Notes under the pieces: generated by a model
What the model was told of the DNA's origin: nothing
The model's input: the letters and a program-made list of their open reading frames with translations, nothing else
Databases searched by the model: none
Translations under genes and position numbers: made by a program
Assembly (NCBI RefSeq): GCF_029338575.1
Contig: NZ_CP119992.1
Span: 496,001-560,000 of the forward strand
Origin: Halomarina halobia
GTDB lineage: Archaea > Halobacteriota > Halobacteria > Halobacteriales > Haloarculaceae
Length of the DNA stretch: 64,000 nt
Reading direction: 5' to 3'
Shown here: positions 35,661 through 44,761 of the stretch, one piece after another
How positions within the stretch are numbered: the first letter of the stretch is position 1
How the letters are laid out: every line of letters begins with the position of its first letter

Positions 35661-36526
35661 GCACCGACGCGGACACGACCGGCGTGTTCGGCCTCGACTA
35701 CCGAACCGCCGACAGGCTGTACCGGATCGGCCTGGGGATCAGTGCGACGCTCTTCTTCGCGTTGATCCTGTTTCCGATCTACTGGATGTTCCAGAGTTCG
35801 CTGAAGACGGAGTCGGCGCTGCGGGCGACCACGTGGGTACCGAGCGCAGAATCGTTCACGCTGTCGAACTACGACGTGCTGTTCAGCAGCGACGTCGGCC
35901 TCTACCTGTTGAACAGCGCGGTCGTCACCATCGGGACGGTCATCGCGGTGGTGGTGATCTCGCTGATCGCCGGCTACGGCCTCGCGCGGGTGGACTTCGG
36001 TCACAAGGAGAACTTCGCCCGGTTTCTCCTGTTCGGCTACATGTTCAGCCCCATCGTGCTGGGGCTCCCGCTGTATCTCATCTGGCAGTCCATCGGGCTG
36101 TTGAACACGCGCGTCGGCCTCATCCTCGCGCTGACCGCCATCTCGATGCCGTTCTCCGTGTGGCTGATGTGGAAGTACATCCAGACCATCCCGGAGTCGA
36201 TGGAGGAGAGCGCGTGGATCGCCGGCGCCTCGCGGTGGCGGACGTTCCGCGACGTGATCGTCCCGCAGACGCGACCGGCGGTCATCGCGGCCGCGCTGTT
36301 CGCGTTCGCCATCGCGTGGAACGACTTCACGTTCGCGCGCATCCTCCTGCCGGAGAACCAGGCGACCACGTTCGCGCCGGGGATCCTCCGGCTCATCACA
36401 CAGGGGTACACGTTCTCGTGGGGCGATATGATGGCGGCGTCGCTGCTGATGACGATCCCGCCGCTCGCGTTCGCCTACTTCCTCCAGAGCTACCTGCTGA
36501 AGGGGTTCCAGATCCGCTCGCTATGA
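35657..36526 (+). CDS. Sugar ABC transporter permease, MalG/UgpE type
   Basis: 289 residues from a GTG overlapping the preceding stop. Six membrane helices; the EAA loop reads EESAWIAGASRWRTFRDVIVPQT at ~185-210. The C-terminus (LQSYLLKGFQIRSL) matches the MalG-type end FVQKWLVGGLTAGAVKG in position and character. It forms the translocation channel with the preceding permease, and overlaps the ATPase gene by 4 nt. Confidence 0.92.
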   Translation: MSTDADTTGVFGLDYRTADRLYRIGLGISATLFFALILFPIYWMFQSSLKTESALRATTWVPSAESFTLSNYDVLFSSDVGLYLLNSAVVTIGTVIAVVVISLIAGYGLARVDFGHKENFARFLLFGYMFSPIVLGLPLYLIWQSIGLLNTRVGLILALTAISMPFSVWLMWKYIQTIPESMEESAWIAGASRWRTFRDVIVPQTRPAVIAAALFAFAIAWNDFTFARILLPENQATTFAPGILRLITQGYTFSWGDMMAASLLMTIPPLAFAYFLQSYLLKGFQIRSL

Positions 36527-37632
36527 AAGTCCACATAGAAGACCTGACGCGCGTGTTCGGTGACGGCGACGGGGCGACCGTCGCCGTCGACGGTATCGAC
36601 CTGACGATCGACGACGGCGAGTTCGTCACGCTCGTCGGCCCCTCGGGGTGCGGCAAGACGACGACGCTGCGGTGCGTCGCCGGGCTCGACAGGCCCACCG
36701 GCGGCCGCATCCGCTTCGGCGACCGCGACGTGACCGACCGCCCGCCCCAACAGCGCAACGTCGCGCTCCTGTTCCAGGACATCGCGCTCTACCCGCACAT
36801 GAGCGTCCGCGACAACATGGCCTACGGGCTGAAGATCGCGGGCTTCTCCCGCGAGGAGCGCTACCGGAAGGTGGAAGACGCGGCCGGCCTCCTCCAGATC
36901 ACCGACCAGCTCGACAAGAGCCCGGCTGACCTCTCGGGGGGTCAACAGCAGCGGGTCGCGCTCGGACGCTCGCTCGTCCGCGATCCGGCCGTCTTCCTGT
37001 TCGACGAGCCGATGAGCGACCTGGACGCGAAGCTCAAACGCGAACTCCGACCGGTGGTCGAGCAGGTCACCGACCGCATCGGCTGTCCCGTGCTGTACGT
37101 CACGCACGACCAGGAGGAGGCGATGACGATGAGCGACCGGGTGGCCGTGATGAACGACGGCGAGATCGAGCAGGTCGGCGGGCCGAAACGGGTGTACGAC
37201 GACCCTCGAACCGAGTTCGTCGCCAGTTTCATCGGCCAACCCACCACCCAGTTCTTCGACGGCAGGGTGGCGGATCGCGGCGGCGAGGCGCGGGTTCGCA
37301 TCGGGGACTACGAGTACCCGATCTCGCGGTCGGCGGCGACGCTCGAGGGCTACCTCGGCGAGTCGGTCCGCGTCGGGATCCGGCCACAGCACCTCGGCGT
37401 CGTCCGCGGAGTCGACGGGAACGTCCCCGCGACCCACCTGCTCGACGAGCCGCTCGGGGACGTCACGCACAGCTTCTTCGAGACGGAGTTCGGCGAGGTG
37501 ACCGTCGTCACCGGCGCGGACTTCGAGGGCAACCGCGAGGAGTACGGCATCGTCATCGATCCGGAGGAGGTGATGCTGTTCGACCCCGATACCGGCGTCC
37601 AGATCGGCACCGCGACGGCGGCGCGCGTCTAG
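36523..37632 (+). CDS. Sugar ABC transporter ATP-binding protein, MalK/UgpC type
   Basis: 369 residues. Complete nucleotide-binding domain: Walker A GPSGCGKTT, signature LSGGQQQR, Walker B VFLFDEPMSDLD and switch His in VTHDQEEA. The C-terminal ~130 residues form the TOBE/MOE regulatory domain typical of MalK-like ATPases (VGIRPQHLGV). It ends the import operon; its last four bases overlap the convergent RDD gene. Confidence 0.94.
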   Translation: MKVHIEDLTRVFGDGDGATVAVDGIDLTIDDGEFVTLVGPSGCGKTTTLRCVAGLDRPTGGRIRFGDRDVTDRPPQQRNVALLFQDIALYPHMSVRDNMAYGLKIAGFSREERYRKVEDAAGLLQITDQLDKSPADLSGGQQQRVALGRSLVRDPAVFLFDEPMSDLDAKLKRELRPVVEQVTDRIGCPVLYVTHDQEEAMTMSDRVAVMNDGEIEQVGGPKRVYDDPRTEFVASFIGQPTTQFFDGRVADRGGEARVRIGDYEYPISRSAATLEGYLGESVRVGIRPQHLGVVRGVDGNVPATHLLDEPLGDVTHSFFETEFGEVTVVTGADFEGNREEYGIVIDPEEVMLFDPDTGVQIGTATAARV

Positions 37633-38153
37633 CGCGTCCGGACGACGACCGTCCCGGCGAGGCGGTCCCCCAGTCGCCGTCCGGTCGGCGATCGGACGGC
37701 GCTCACGACGCCGACGACGAGCGGCGGGACGCCGAGGAGATCGACGTACCGGAGGAGGTTCCGCACGGCGCTCGCCCGGAGCGTACAGGGGTCGCCGTCG
37801 CCCGTCACCGTCGTCAGCTCGCGCCACACCTTCCCCGGTGTCCGCGAGTAGCGCCACTCGAAGCCGAAGCTGTAGGTGACGTACAGCGGTACCAGCGCCG
37901 CCACCGAGAGCGCGGGCGCGACGGCGGCGGTGACCAGCGTCCCGCCGGCGAGCGCGTCCAGGAGATACAGCGCCGGGAGTTCGACGAGCAGGTAGCACGC
38001 GAACAGGTCGGCGATCCCCGCGAGCGCGCGGTCGGCGAGCACGTCGCGGTCGCCGGCGGTGTCCAGCGCCGGCACGGGCGGCCGCGCCGTCGGAAAGAGA
38101 CCGAGCAGGCGGCTCGTCCACGGCTCGCCGTCGTCACCGCCCGCAGTCACCAT
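37629..38153 (-). CDS. RDD family membrane protein
   Basis: 174 residues with about three hydrophobic segments (~40-60, 75-95, 140-160). The RDD family hallmark is the Arg-Asp-Asp at the first helix; here DRALAGIADLFACYLL keeps an Arg and Asp at the same places. The FGFEWRYSRTPGKVWRELTTV and TLRASAVRNLLRYVD segments match the family (cf. TPGKRLLGLRV). Function is not established. Convergent overlap of 4 nt with the sugar ATPase gene. Confidence 0.85.
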   Translation of the reverse strand: MVTAGGDDGEPWTSRLLGLFPTARPPVPALDTAGDRDVLADRALAGIADLFACYLLVELPALYLLDALAGGTLVTAAVAPALSVAALVPLYVTYSFGFEWRYSRTPGKVWRELTTVTGDGDPCTLRASAVRNLLRYVDLLGVPPLVVGVVSAVRSPTGRRLGDRLAGTVVVRTR

Positions 38154-38233
38154 GCCCCTACTCCCGTTACGCGGTACGAAAAGGTTCCCTCCCGTCCGAA
38201 GGTTTAGGACCGTGTGGATTGTTGTGTGGGAAC

Positions 38234-38491
38234 ATGTCCGGTGGCAGTACGGCAGACGGTGGTGTCGGCGGGGGCGCGAACGACCTCCCCGACCGACTCG
38301 AGGGGAACCGGTTCGGACGGGTGGTCGTCGCGCGCTGGAAACACGCCGTCGTCGCGGTCGTCGTCGGTCTCACCGCCTGGGCCCTCTATCGCATCGGCGG
38401 CGGCTGGACGCTCGACGCGACCGTGTTCGCGATCGCCGCGGCCGTCGTCGTCGCCTACAGCCTCCTCACGCTCCGTTCGGACATCGAGTAG
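38234..38491 (+). CDS. Small two-helix membrane protein
   Basis: 85 residues. I chose the ATG at 38234 rather than the upstream TTG codons. The N-terminal ~25 residues are Gly/Ser-rich, followed by a positively charged patch and two hydrophobic segments (residues ~38-55 and ~62-78). It is probably a haloarchaeal membrane protein of unknown role. It is divergent from the RDD gene, 80 bp away. The 330 bp following hold no gene I can recognise. Confidence 0.65.
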   Translation: MSGGSTADGGVGGGANDLPDRLEGNRFGRVVVARWKHAVVAVVVGLTAWALYRIGGGWTLDATVFAIAAAVVVAYSLLTLRSDIE

Positions 38492-38821
38492 CCGGACCGA
38501 GCACTCGCTCCCGACCACCACAGCGGCCCGTCGGCTTACAGCTCGACGGTTCGGCGTCGGAGGCCGGCCGCCGCCACCGGTTCGAAACGCGGACACGTCG
38601 AGGGCCGTCCGGCGCGTCCACGACCGCCCGGAACCCGTCGCCGTCCAGGCGTCGCAACGTGGCGTGGGATCGGGTCTCGTACGGAGTGGTCCGGACGACG
38701 CCCGAGCCGTTCCAACCTCGCGGCCGGAGGGGTGTGCCCTACCGAGCGCGCGGGCCCCGAACGGAGCGGGACGTACCACTCATAGGAAGGTAAAAATACA
38801 GTCATGCCGAGCTGAAATTTG

Positions 38822-39742
38822 ATGTTCACTGATCGGAACACGTCCCGACGACGGTTCCTGCTCGGCGGTGTGACGGCGCTCGGCGCGACGCGAATCGGCG
38901 ATCGACGGTTCGGATCCGGCGGTCGTCCGACCACCGTGCGGGCGTGCTCGTTCAACGTCCGCTACGACAACCCGGAGGACGAGTACTCGTGGGACGAACG
39001 GCTGCCCCGGGTCGTCGAGACGGTCGAGGAGATCGCCCCGGGTCTGCTCGGCGTTCAGGAGGCCCAGCCGAACCAGTACGACGACCTCCGTGCGGCGCTC
39101 GACGACTACGAGTGGTACGGCGTCGGCCGCGACGACGGCGACCGTGAGGGCGAGATGGTCCCCGTCGCGTGGCGCGCGGACCGGTACAGGGTGCGCGAGA
39201 CGGGCGAGTTCTGGCTCTCCGAGACGCCCGACGAACCGAGCGTCGGCTGGGACGCCGACCTGCCACGCGTGACGACGTGGGCGAGCCTGTCACACCGCGA
39301 GACCGGCCGGCGGCTGTGGCTGTGCAACACGCACTTCTCGCACGTCGGGGAGACGGCGCGGGTCGAGTCGGCGAAGCTCGTCCGCGAGCGCGCGGACGAG
39401 CGGGCGATGGCCGGCGAGGACGTCGTCGTGACGGGCGACTGCAACTCCAAGCCGAGCGAGCGGCCGTATCAGATACTGACCGGGACGGCGGGGAGCCCCG
39501 CTAGCCCCCTGTTCGACCCCCGCCGGGAAGCCGACACGGACACCGTCTCGGGTCCGTGGGGGACCTATCACGGGTTCACGCCCGAGATCGAGGACCGCAT
39601 CGACTACGTGTTCACCGCGGACACCGCCGCCGTCGACTGGTATCGGACGCTCGACGTTCGACCGGGCGAGTATCGATCCGATCACCTCCCCGTCGTGACG
39701 GAGGTCGAGTTCGGGTCACGCCGCCGGCTCCCTTGGCGGTAG
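38822..39742 (+). CDS. Exported endonuclease/exonuclease/phosphatase family protein
   Basis: 306 residues. The N-terminus has a Tat-type signal (TSRRRFLLGGVTAL), without a lipobox Cys, so a secreted or loosely attached enzyme is likely. The catalytic core shows the family's motifs in order: FNVRYDN, GVQEAQ with the metal-binding Glu, NTHFSHVG, VVTGDCNSKPSERP (GDxNS, usually GDFN) and the C-terminal YRSDHLPVV with the catalytic His. Members cleave phosphodiesters of nucleic acids, sphingomyelin or inositol phosphates; the substrate is unknown. Separate gene, with about 80 bp AT-rich DNA upstream. Confidence 0.9.
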   Translation: MFTDRNTSRRRFLLGGVTALGATRIGDRRFGSGGRPTTVRACSFNVRYDNPEDEYSWDERLPRVVETVEEIAPGLLGVQEAQPNQYDDLRAALDDYEWYGVGRDDGDREGEMVPVAWRADRYRVRETGEFWLSETPDEPSVGWDADLPRVTTWASLSHRETGRRLWLCNTHFSHVGETARVESAKLVRERADERAMAGEDVVVTGDCNSKPSERPYQILTGTAGSPASPLFDPRREADTDTVSGPWGTYHGFTPEIEDRIDYVFTADTAAVDWYRTLDVRPGEYRSDHLPVVTEVEFGSRRRLPWR

Positions 39743-40127
39743 GTTCGAGCGACGTTCGTCGGCGGCGGAGTACCTCTCGGCGGAGGCGGTGGACGTCCGC
39801 TCGGACCGCGACAGCGCGGGCGCGGGCGGGAGGCGGTTCGTCGAATGCGGCCCGACGCGCGTCGGGAGGGAGTCGGCGGTGTCAGGAGGCGCACGCTTCC
39901 CGCCCACGCGACGGTCACCCCACGCGGAACGTTATTCACGCTGTCTTAGTGGCTTTATTGATCGAGCGCATCGCTGCGGGCGGCGCTCTGCGGCCGACAC
40001 AGGTAGGAAAACCGTGGTTCGCTACTGACCCGTCACGGTTGTCCGCGGGCGGTGCGTCGTTTTTCACTCGGATCAGTCCGCCTCGCGAGCGCGCGGAACT
40101 GGGGCGAGGTCTGTCGCGCTCGCCCGC
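39743..40127. other. 385-bp gap, no convincing gene
   Basis: GC-rich, then AT-richer around 39930-40080 with a run of T before the zinc-finger gene's end. The reading frames here show no domain and poor codon bias. I see nothing I can support. Confidence 0.4.
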
Positions 40128-40241
40128 TCACGCCTCCTCGGCGCAGTTCGGACACTCTTCGTCCTCGATGTAGGCGCTGAGCACGGTCTCGCCGCAGTTC
40201 GGACACTCCTCGATCGGCGTTTCGGATTCTTGGTCGGTCAT
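40128..40241 (-). CDS. Small zinc-finger protein with two CPxC knuckles
   Basis: Only 37 residues. CPNCG at 13-17 and CPNCA at 30-34 make one four-Cys zinc site, and the rest is Glu-rich (about one third of residues acidic). Such small CPxCG-type zinc-finger proteins are a known class in haloarchaea, several with roles in stress or biofilm behaviour. The start ATG at 40241 and the stop at 40128 are clear. A 6-bp hairpin GCTACT/AGTAGC lies at 40290-40307 upstream. Confidence 0.85.
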   Translation of the reverse strand: MTDQESETPIEECPNCGETVLSAYIEDEECPNCAEEA

Positions 40242-40664
40242 CGTTCGTAAACCTCAGCTCCGGGCGCGTCGACTCGCTAGCGCCTACCGGCTACTCGTAA
40301 AAGTAGCTTGCGCAGGCCGGGGAGTCTGTTAAGCATCGAGAGGGATCGGCAATCGTGAAATTCAGGGATTCCCGGTCGGACCTCGGGAGTTCGGCGGCGG
40401 CTTCGGGATCGCCGCCGAAACGGATCGGCGTTCCCGGGCGGCGCTCGGTCGCTTCCGCGCCCGCACCACCCGCAGGAGGGACGGCGCGGTATGTAACGCC
40501 ACCGCTCATTTCGCCGCCGTCGGCGCTCGCCTCCCGGGGGAGAAACTCCGGTCCGCAACGGGCGTTGGCTGACGACTTGACGCTCCTGAACGTATGTAAC
40601 CCACTCGACACGGAGTGATGGGTTTTTTATCCCCCGGGTCAGAGCTACCGCGTGACTACCACTC
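40242..40664. promoter_or_regulatory. Gap upstream of the branched-chain importer, with TATA-like box
   Basis: No gene is recognisable in these 423 bp. The TTTTTTAT at 40623-40630 lies ~35-42 bp before the ATG of the first permease and is the best candidate TATA box for that operon, followed by a C-rich stretch. The hairpin GCTACT-N6-AGTAGC (40290-40307) surrounds a TTTACGA-like sequence that could be the promoter of the zinc-finger gene on the minus strand. Confidence 0.45.
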
Positions 40665-41747
40665 ATGGGCGTAAGTGACGCATATTCGCGCGGACGGCGG
40701 CTCGTCATACAGCAGCCGGCGACCCTGGTCGTGACGGTGATCGGGCTCCTGCTGGTGTTCGACGTCGTCGCGAAGCTCGCGACGGGCGCGCTCCCGCCGC
40801 AGACGCTGGGGCGCTACCTCTGGAACGGGCTCAAACTCGGCCTCATCTACGGGCTCGCCGGTATCGGCCTCTCACTGACCTACAGCATCCTGAGCTTCGC
40901 GAACTTCGCGCACGGGGAGTACGTGACGGTCGGCGGGTTCTCCGGCTGGGCGGTCGCCTTCGTCGTCGGCGGGCTCGGCGTCACCGACCTCGCGAGCCTC
41001 CTGCTGGTCCAGGCGAACCCCGGTGTAAGCATCACGAGCACGCCACTCGCGATCGTCGTCGGACTGATCGGGGCCATCGTCGTCACCATCGCGGTGGCGC
41101 TCGTGCTCGACCGACTCGTCTACAAACCGATGCGCGACCAGGGCGGCATCTCGCTGCTCATCGCGAGCGTCGGCGTGGCGTTCGCGCTCCGATACCTCAT
41201 CGCGTTCGTGTTCGACCTGAACGGCCGCGGCGTGACCGGGGGGACGGTCAGCTTCAACGTCGGCGGCCTGCCGATAAACGCCCACGACCTCACGCTCGTC
41301 GTCATATCGGTCGTGCTCATGCTCGGGGTGCATCTGCTGCTCCAGCGCACCAAGCTGGGCAAGGCGATGCGCGCGATGGCCGACAACAAGGACCTCGCGC
41401 GCGTGACCGGCATCCCCACCGAGCGGGTGGTCCGCTGGACGTGGATGCTCGGCGGCGGACTCGCGGGAGCGGCGGGCTACCTCGTGGTCCTCTCGCGGGG
41501 GACGATCATCTTCGACTTCGGGTGGATGCTGCTGCTGTTCATCTTCGCCGCGGTCATCCTCGGCGGCATCGGCTCCGTCTACGGAGCCATCGCCGGCGGG
41601 ATCATCTTCGGCGTGGCGAGCAACGTCTCCCGCGTCTGGCTCACCGGGCCGTGGGTCGACCTCGCCGACCCCATCGCGTTCCTCCTGCTCATCGTCGTCC
41701 TGCTGGTTCGCCCGCAGGGGCTCTTCGGGGGGGTGACGACGGCATGA
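40665..41747 (+). CDS. livH: Branched-chain amino acid-type ABC transporter permease, LivH type
   Basis: 360 residues with eight or nine membrane helices. Family features: GLIYGLAGIGLSLTYSIL with NFAHGEYVTVGGF, and the coupling loop KAMRAMADNKDLARVTGI at ~225-245. The HAAT family carries branched-chain amino acids, but also urea and other amides. It starts a four-gene operon in which every junction overlaps by 1-8 nt; the binding protein is encoded separately, convergent, downstream. Confidence 0.9.
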   Translation: MGVSDAYSRGRRLVIQQPATLVVTVIGLLLVFDVVAKLATGALPPQTLGRYLWNGLKLGLIYGLAGIGLSLTYSILSFANFAHGEYVTVGGFSGWAVAFVVGGLGVTDLASLLLVQANPGVSITSTPLAIVVGLIGAIVVTIAVALVLDRLVYKPMRDQGGISLLIASVGVAFALRYLIAFVFDLNGRGVTGGTVSFNVGGLPINAHDLTLVVISVVLMLGVHLLLQRTKLGKAMRAMADNKDLARVTGIPTERVVRWTWMLGGGLAGAAGYLVVLSRGTIIFDFGWMLLLFIFAAVILGGIGSVYGAIAGGIIFGVASNVSRVWLTGPWVDLADPIAFLLLIVVLLVRPQGLFGGVTTA

Positions 41748-43072
41748 GCGCCGGTCTCGGCGGCCTCGACGCCGTCAGGGAGCGGGTGACGGCCCTCGAC
41801 CGCCCCGTCCGCGACGCGCTCATGGTCCTCGGGATGATGGTCGCGCTCTACGCCCTCTTCGCCGTCGTCGGGAGCGTCATCGGGTTCAACACGAGCGGGA
41901 TCTTCCGCCTGTTCGCGAACCTGACGCTGTTGACGGCCGTCTACGCCCTCGCGGTCCTCGCGCTCAACCTCCAGTGGGGGTACGCCGGACTGTTCAACAT
42001 CGGCGTCGCGGGCTTCCTCGCCGTCGGCGCCTACACCTTCGGGATGCTCAGCGGATCGCCGACCGGGTCGCCTCCCGGCCTCGGCCTCCCCCTCTGGCTC
42101 GGCGTCGTCGGCGCGATGCTCGCCACCTCGCTCGTCGGCCTCGCGACGGCGTTCCCGGCGCTGCGCCTGCGCGCCGACTACCTCGCCATCGCCACGCTCG
42201 CCATCTCCGAGGTGATCCGACTGACGGCGCTCTCGCGGCCCGCCAGGGAGTTCACGATCGCCGGCGTCACCCTCGGCACCGGCGGCGGCCAGGGGTTCCG
42301 AAACTGGCCGGAGAACCCCCTCGACGCCGTCTTCGACTCCGGGGCGGGCGACGCGATCGTGGCCGTCTTCGAGGCGGTCGGCGTCGACAGCAGCACGGCG
42401 GTGGAGGGCTTCGTCTACGCCCTCGTGGTCGTCGTCGTCGTCGCGGTCGTCTACCTCCTGCTGTCGCGGACGGCGAACTCCCCGTTCGGCCGCGTGCTCA
42501 AGGCCATCCGCGAGGACGAACTCGTGGCCAGTTCGCTCGGCAAGGACACCCGCATGTTCAAGGTGAAGGTGTTCATGGTCGGCTGCGCGCTTATGGGTCT
42601 CGCGGGCATCCTCTGGTACGTCTACGGCATCAACGCGGTCGAGCCGAACTCCTTCCGCCCCGACATCACCTTCTACATCTTCATCGCGCTCATCATCGGC
42701 GGCTCCGGGTCGAACACCGGGAGCGTCCTCGGCGCGGGGCTGTTCGCGGGCGTGCTGTGGCTCCTCCCGCAGTACCTCAACAACCTGCTCGGGGAGGTCG
42801 GGTTCCTCCAGGGTATCGCGACGCCGAACACGTTCGCGGACGCGGTCGCGCCGCTCGCGTCGCTCGACGTCGGGCCGCTCGTGGGCTACACCATCGCCCA
42901 CGTGGACCAACTGCGCTTCGTCGTCGTCGGCGTCCTGCTCGTCTACCTGATGCAGCGCCGCCCGGAGGGGCTGCTCGGCCACCGCATCGAACCGGCCGCC
43001 GCCGTGGACCTCACGAGGCGACCGGAGGGCCGCGCGGCCGCGACCGACGGCCGGGGTGATCCGGATGAGTGA
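41744..43072 (+). CDS. livM: Branched-chain amino acid-type ABC transporter permease, LivM type
   Basis: 442 residues, longer than average LivM (~330-420). Features: YALAVLALNLQWGYAGLFNIGVAGFLAVGAYT, LRLRADYLAIATLAISEV and the EAA-like loop RVLKAIREDELVASSLGK. An insert of ~40 residues (NPLDAVFDSGAGDAIVAVF...) separates the third and fourth conserved blocks. The start ATG overlaps the livH stop by 4 nt. Confidence 0.9.
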   Translation: MSAGLGGLDAVRERVTALDRPVRDALMVLGMMVALYALFAVVGSVIGFNTSGIFRLFANLTLLTAVYALAVLALNLQWGYAGLFNIGVAGFLAVGAYTFGMLSGSPTGSPPGLGLPLWLGVVGAMLATSLVGLATAFPALRLRADYLAIATLAISEVIRLTALSRPAREFTIAGVTLGTGGGQGFRNWPENPLDAVFDSGAGDAIVAVFEAVGVDSSTAVEGFVYALVVVVVVAVVYLLLSRTANSPFGRVLKAIREDELVASSLGKDTRMFKVKVFMVGCALMGLAGILWYVYGINAVEPNSFRPDITFYIFIALIIGGSGSNTGSVLGAGLFAGVLWLLPQYLNNLLGEVGFLQGIATPNTFADAVAPLASLDVGPLVGYTIAHVDQLRFVVVGVLLVYLMQRRPEGLLGHRIEPAAAVDLTRRPEGRAAATDGRGDPDE

Positions 43073-43925
43073 CGCGGGGACGGCCCCGAACTCGTCCGTC
43101 GACGAGGCCGAGACGGCCGACTCGGCGGTCGAGGCGGCCGCGAGACACACGCCCCGCGGGCTCCCGCTCCGGGTGGAGAACCTCCGGAAGGAGTTCGGCG
43201 GTATCACCGCCGTCGACGGGGCGACCTTCTCCGTCGAGGCGGGATCGCTCACGGGGCTCATCGGGCCGAACGGGGCGGGCAAGTCCACGACGTTCAACTG
43301 CATCACCGGGGTCCACGACCCGACGGCTGGCCACGTCTACTTCCAGGGCGAGGAGATCACCGGCCTGCGCCCGGACCAGATCGCGAACCGCGGGCTCGTT
43401 CGCACCTTCCAGATCGCCCGCGAACTGCACGACATGACCGTACTGGAGAACGTGATGCTCGCGCCGCGGGGACAGGTCGGCGAGTCGCTCGTCAGATCGG
43501 TGCTCCCCGGCCTCCGGCGCGAGGTCGTCGAACAGGAGCGCGAACTCCACGAGCGCGCCTGGGAGACCCTCGAGTTCTTCGAGATCGACCACCTCGCGTT
43601 CGAGTTCGCGGGAAACCTCTCCGGCGGGCAGCGCAAACTGCTGGAGATGGCGCGCGTGCTGATGACCGACCCGGAGATGGTGCTGCTCGACGAGCCGCTC
43701 GCGGGGGTCAACCCGACGCTCGAGAGGAAGCTCCTCGGGCGGGTCCACGACCTGCGCGAGGACGGCTACACGTTCCTCCTCGTCGAACACGACATGGACG
43801 TGATCATGAACAACTGCGAACACATCATCGTGATGCACCAGGGCAAGGTGCTCGCCGAGGGCGAGGCAGCGGACATCAGGAACAACGAACAGGTCGTCGA
43901 GGCGTACCTGGGGGAGACGATATGA
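43065..43925 (+). CDS. livG: Branched-chain amino acid-type ABC transporter ATP-binding protein, LivG type
   Basis: 286 residues. Walker A GPNGAGKST, signature LSGGQRKL, Walker B MVLLDEPLAGVNPT and switch VEHDMDV are complete. The end AEGEAADIRNNEQVVEAYLG is the LivG-type C-terminus. An N-terminal Asp/Glu/Ala-rich extension of ~30 residues precedes the domain. I chose the ATG at 43065 over a GTG at 43056. Confidence 0.93.
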   Translation: MSDAGTAPNSSVDEAETADSAVEAAARHTPRGLPLRVENLRKEFGGITAVDGATFSVEAGSLTGLIGPNGAGKSTTFNCITGVHDPTAGHVYFQGEEITGLRPDQIANRGLVRTFQIARELHDMTVLENVMLAPRGQVGESLVRSVLPGLRREVVEQERELHERAWETLEFFEIDHLAFEFAGNLSGGQRKLLEMARVLMTDPEMVLLDEPLAGVNPTLERKLLGRVHDLREDGYTFLLVEHDMDVIMNNCEHIIVMHQGKVLAEGEAADIRNNEQVVEAYLGETI

Positions 43926-44716
43926 GCGAAGCGCCCCCCGACGCGATGGACGGACCGGCGACCGACGGACCGACGACCGACGGACGGGCGGCCGCGGCGG
44001 GCGAACCGGACGACGGGCTGCTCGTGGTCCGGGACCTCGACGCGGGCTACGGCGACCTGCAGGTGCTCTCCGACCTCGACCTCACCGTCGGCGACGGCGA
44101 GTACGTCGCCATCGTCGGACCGAACGGGGCGGGCAAGTCGACCGCGATGAAGTCCGTCTTCGGGCTGACGACCCACATGGGCGGTCGGATCTCCTTCGAC
44201 GGCCACGACATCGCCGGGATGGTCCCCGAGGAGGTCATCCGCTACGGCATCGGCTACGTCCCGCAGAACGACAACGTCTTCCCGTCGCTGTCGGTCCAGG
44301 AGAACCTCGAGATGGGCGCGTACATCCTCGATTCGGTGCCCGAGGAGCGCCTCCAGTCGGTGTACGACCGCTTTCCCATCCTGCGCGAGCGCGACACGCA
44401 GAAGGCGGGGACGCTCTCGGGCGGCCAGCGCCAGATGCTCGCGATGGGACGGGCGCTGATGCTCGATCCCAAACTGCTGCTGCTCGACGAGCCCTCGGCG
44501 GGGCTCGCGCCGGACCTCGTCGACGAGATGTTCGACCGCATCGACGCCATCAACGACGCCGGGACGGCCGTCCTCATGGTCGAGCAGAACGCGAAGGAGG
44601 CCCTGCGGCGCTGCGACCGCGGCTACGTGCTGGTCAACGGACGGAACCGGTTCGTGGACACCGGGGACGCGCTGCTGGCCGACGAGGAGGTCAGACGGGA
44701 GTTCCTCGGCGGGTAG
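43922..44716 (+). CDS. livF: Branched-chain amino acid-type ABC transporter ATP-binding protein, LivF type
   Basis: 264 residues. Walker A GPNGAGKST, signature LSGGQRQM, Walker B LLLLDEPSAGLAP and switch VEQNAKEAL. The N-terminal ~30 residues repeat ATDGPTTDG-like words (TDGPATDG). It is the last gene of the importer operon; the stop lies 45 bp from the end of the convergent binding protein. Confidence 0.93.
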   Translation: MSEAPPDAMDGPATDGPTTDGRAAAAGEPDDGLLVVRDLDAGYGDLQVLSDLDLTVGDGEYVAIVGPNGAGKSTAMKSVFGLTTHMGGRISFDGHDIAGMVPEEVIRYGIGYVPQNDNVFPSLSVQENLEMGAYILDSVPEERLQSVYDRFPILRERDTQKAGTLSGGQRQMLAMGRALMLDPKLLLLDEPSAGLAPDLVDEMFDRIDAINDAGTAVLMVEQNAKEALRRCDRGYVLVNGRNRFVDTGDALLADEEVRREFLGG

Positions 44717-44761
44717 TCGCGCCGCGAAAGAACGAGTCGAGTCGGTTTTCGATCTCCGCCG

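Noticed and set aside
38492..38821. Open frames in the gap after the small membrane protein
   Set aside because: Arg/Pro/Ser-rich without domains and poor match to haloarchaeal acidic codon use; both strands look non-coding.
41579..43306. 575-residue minus-strand frame
   Set aside because: Antisense to livM, which has recognisable transporter motifs. Composition is typical antisense.
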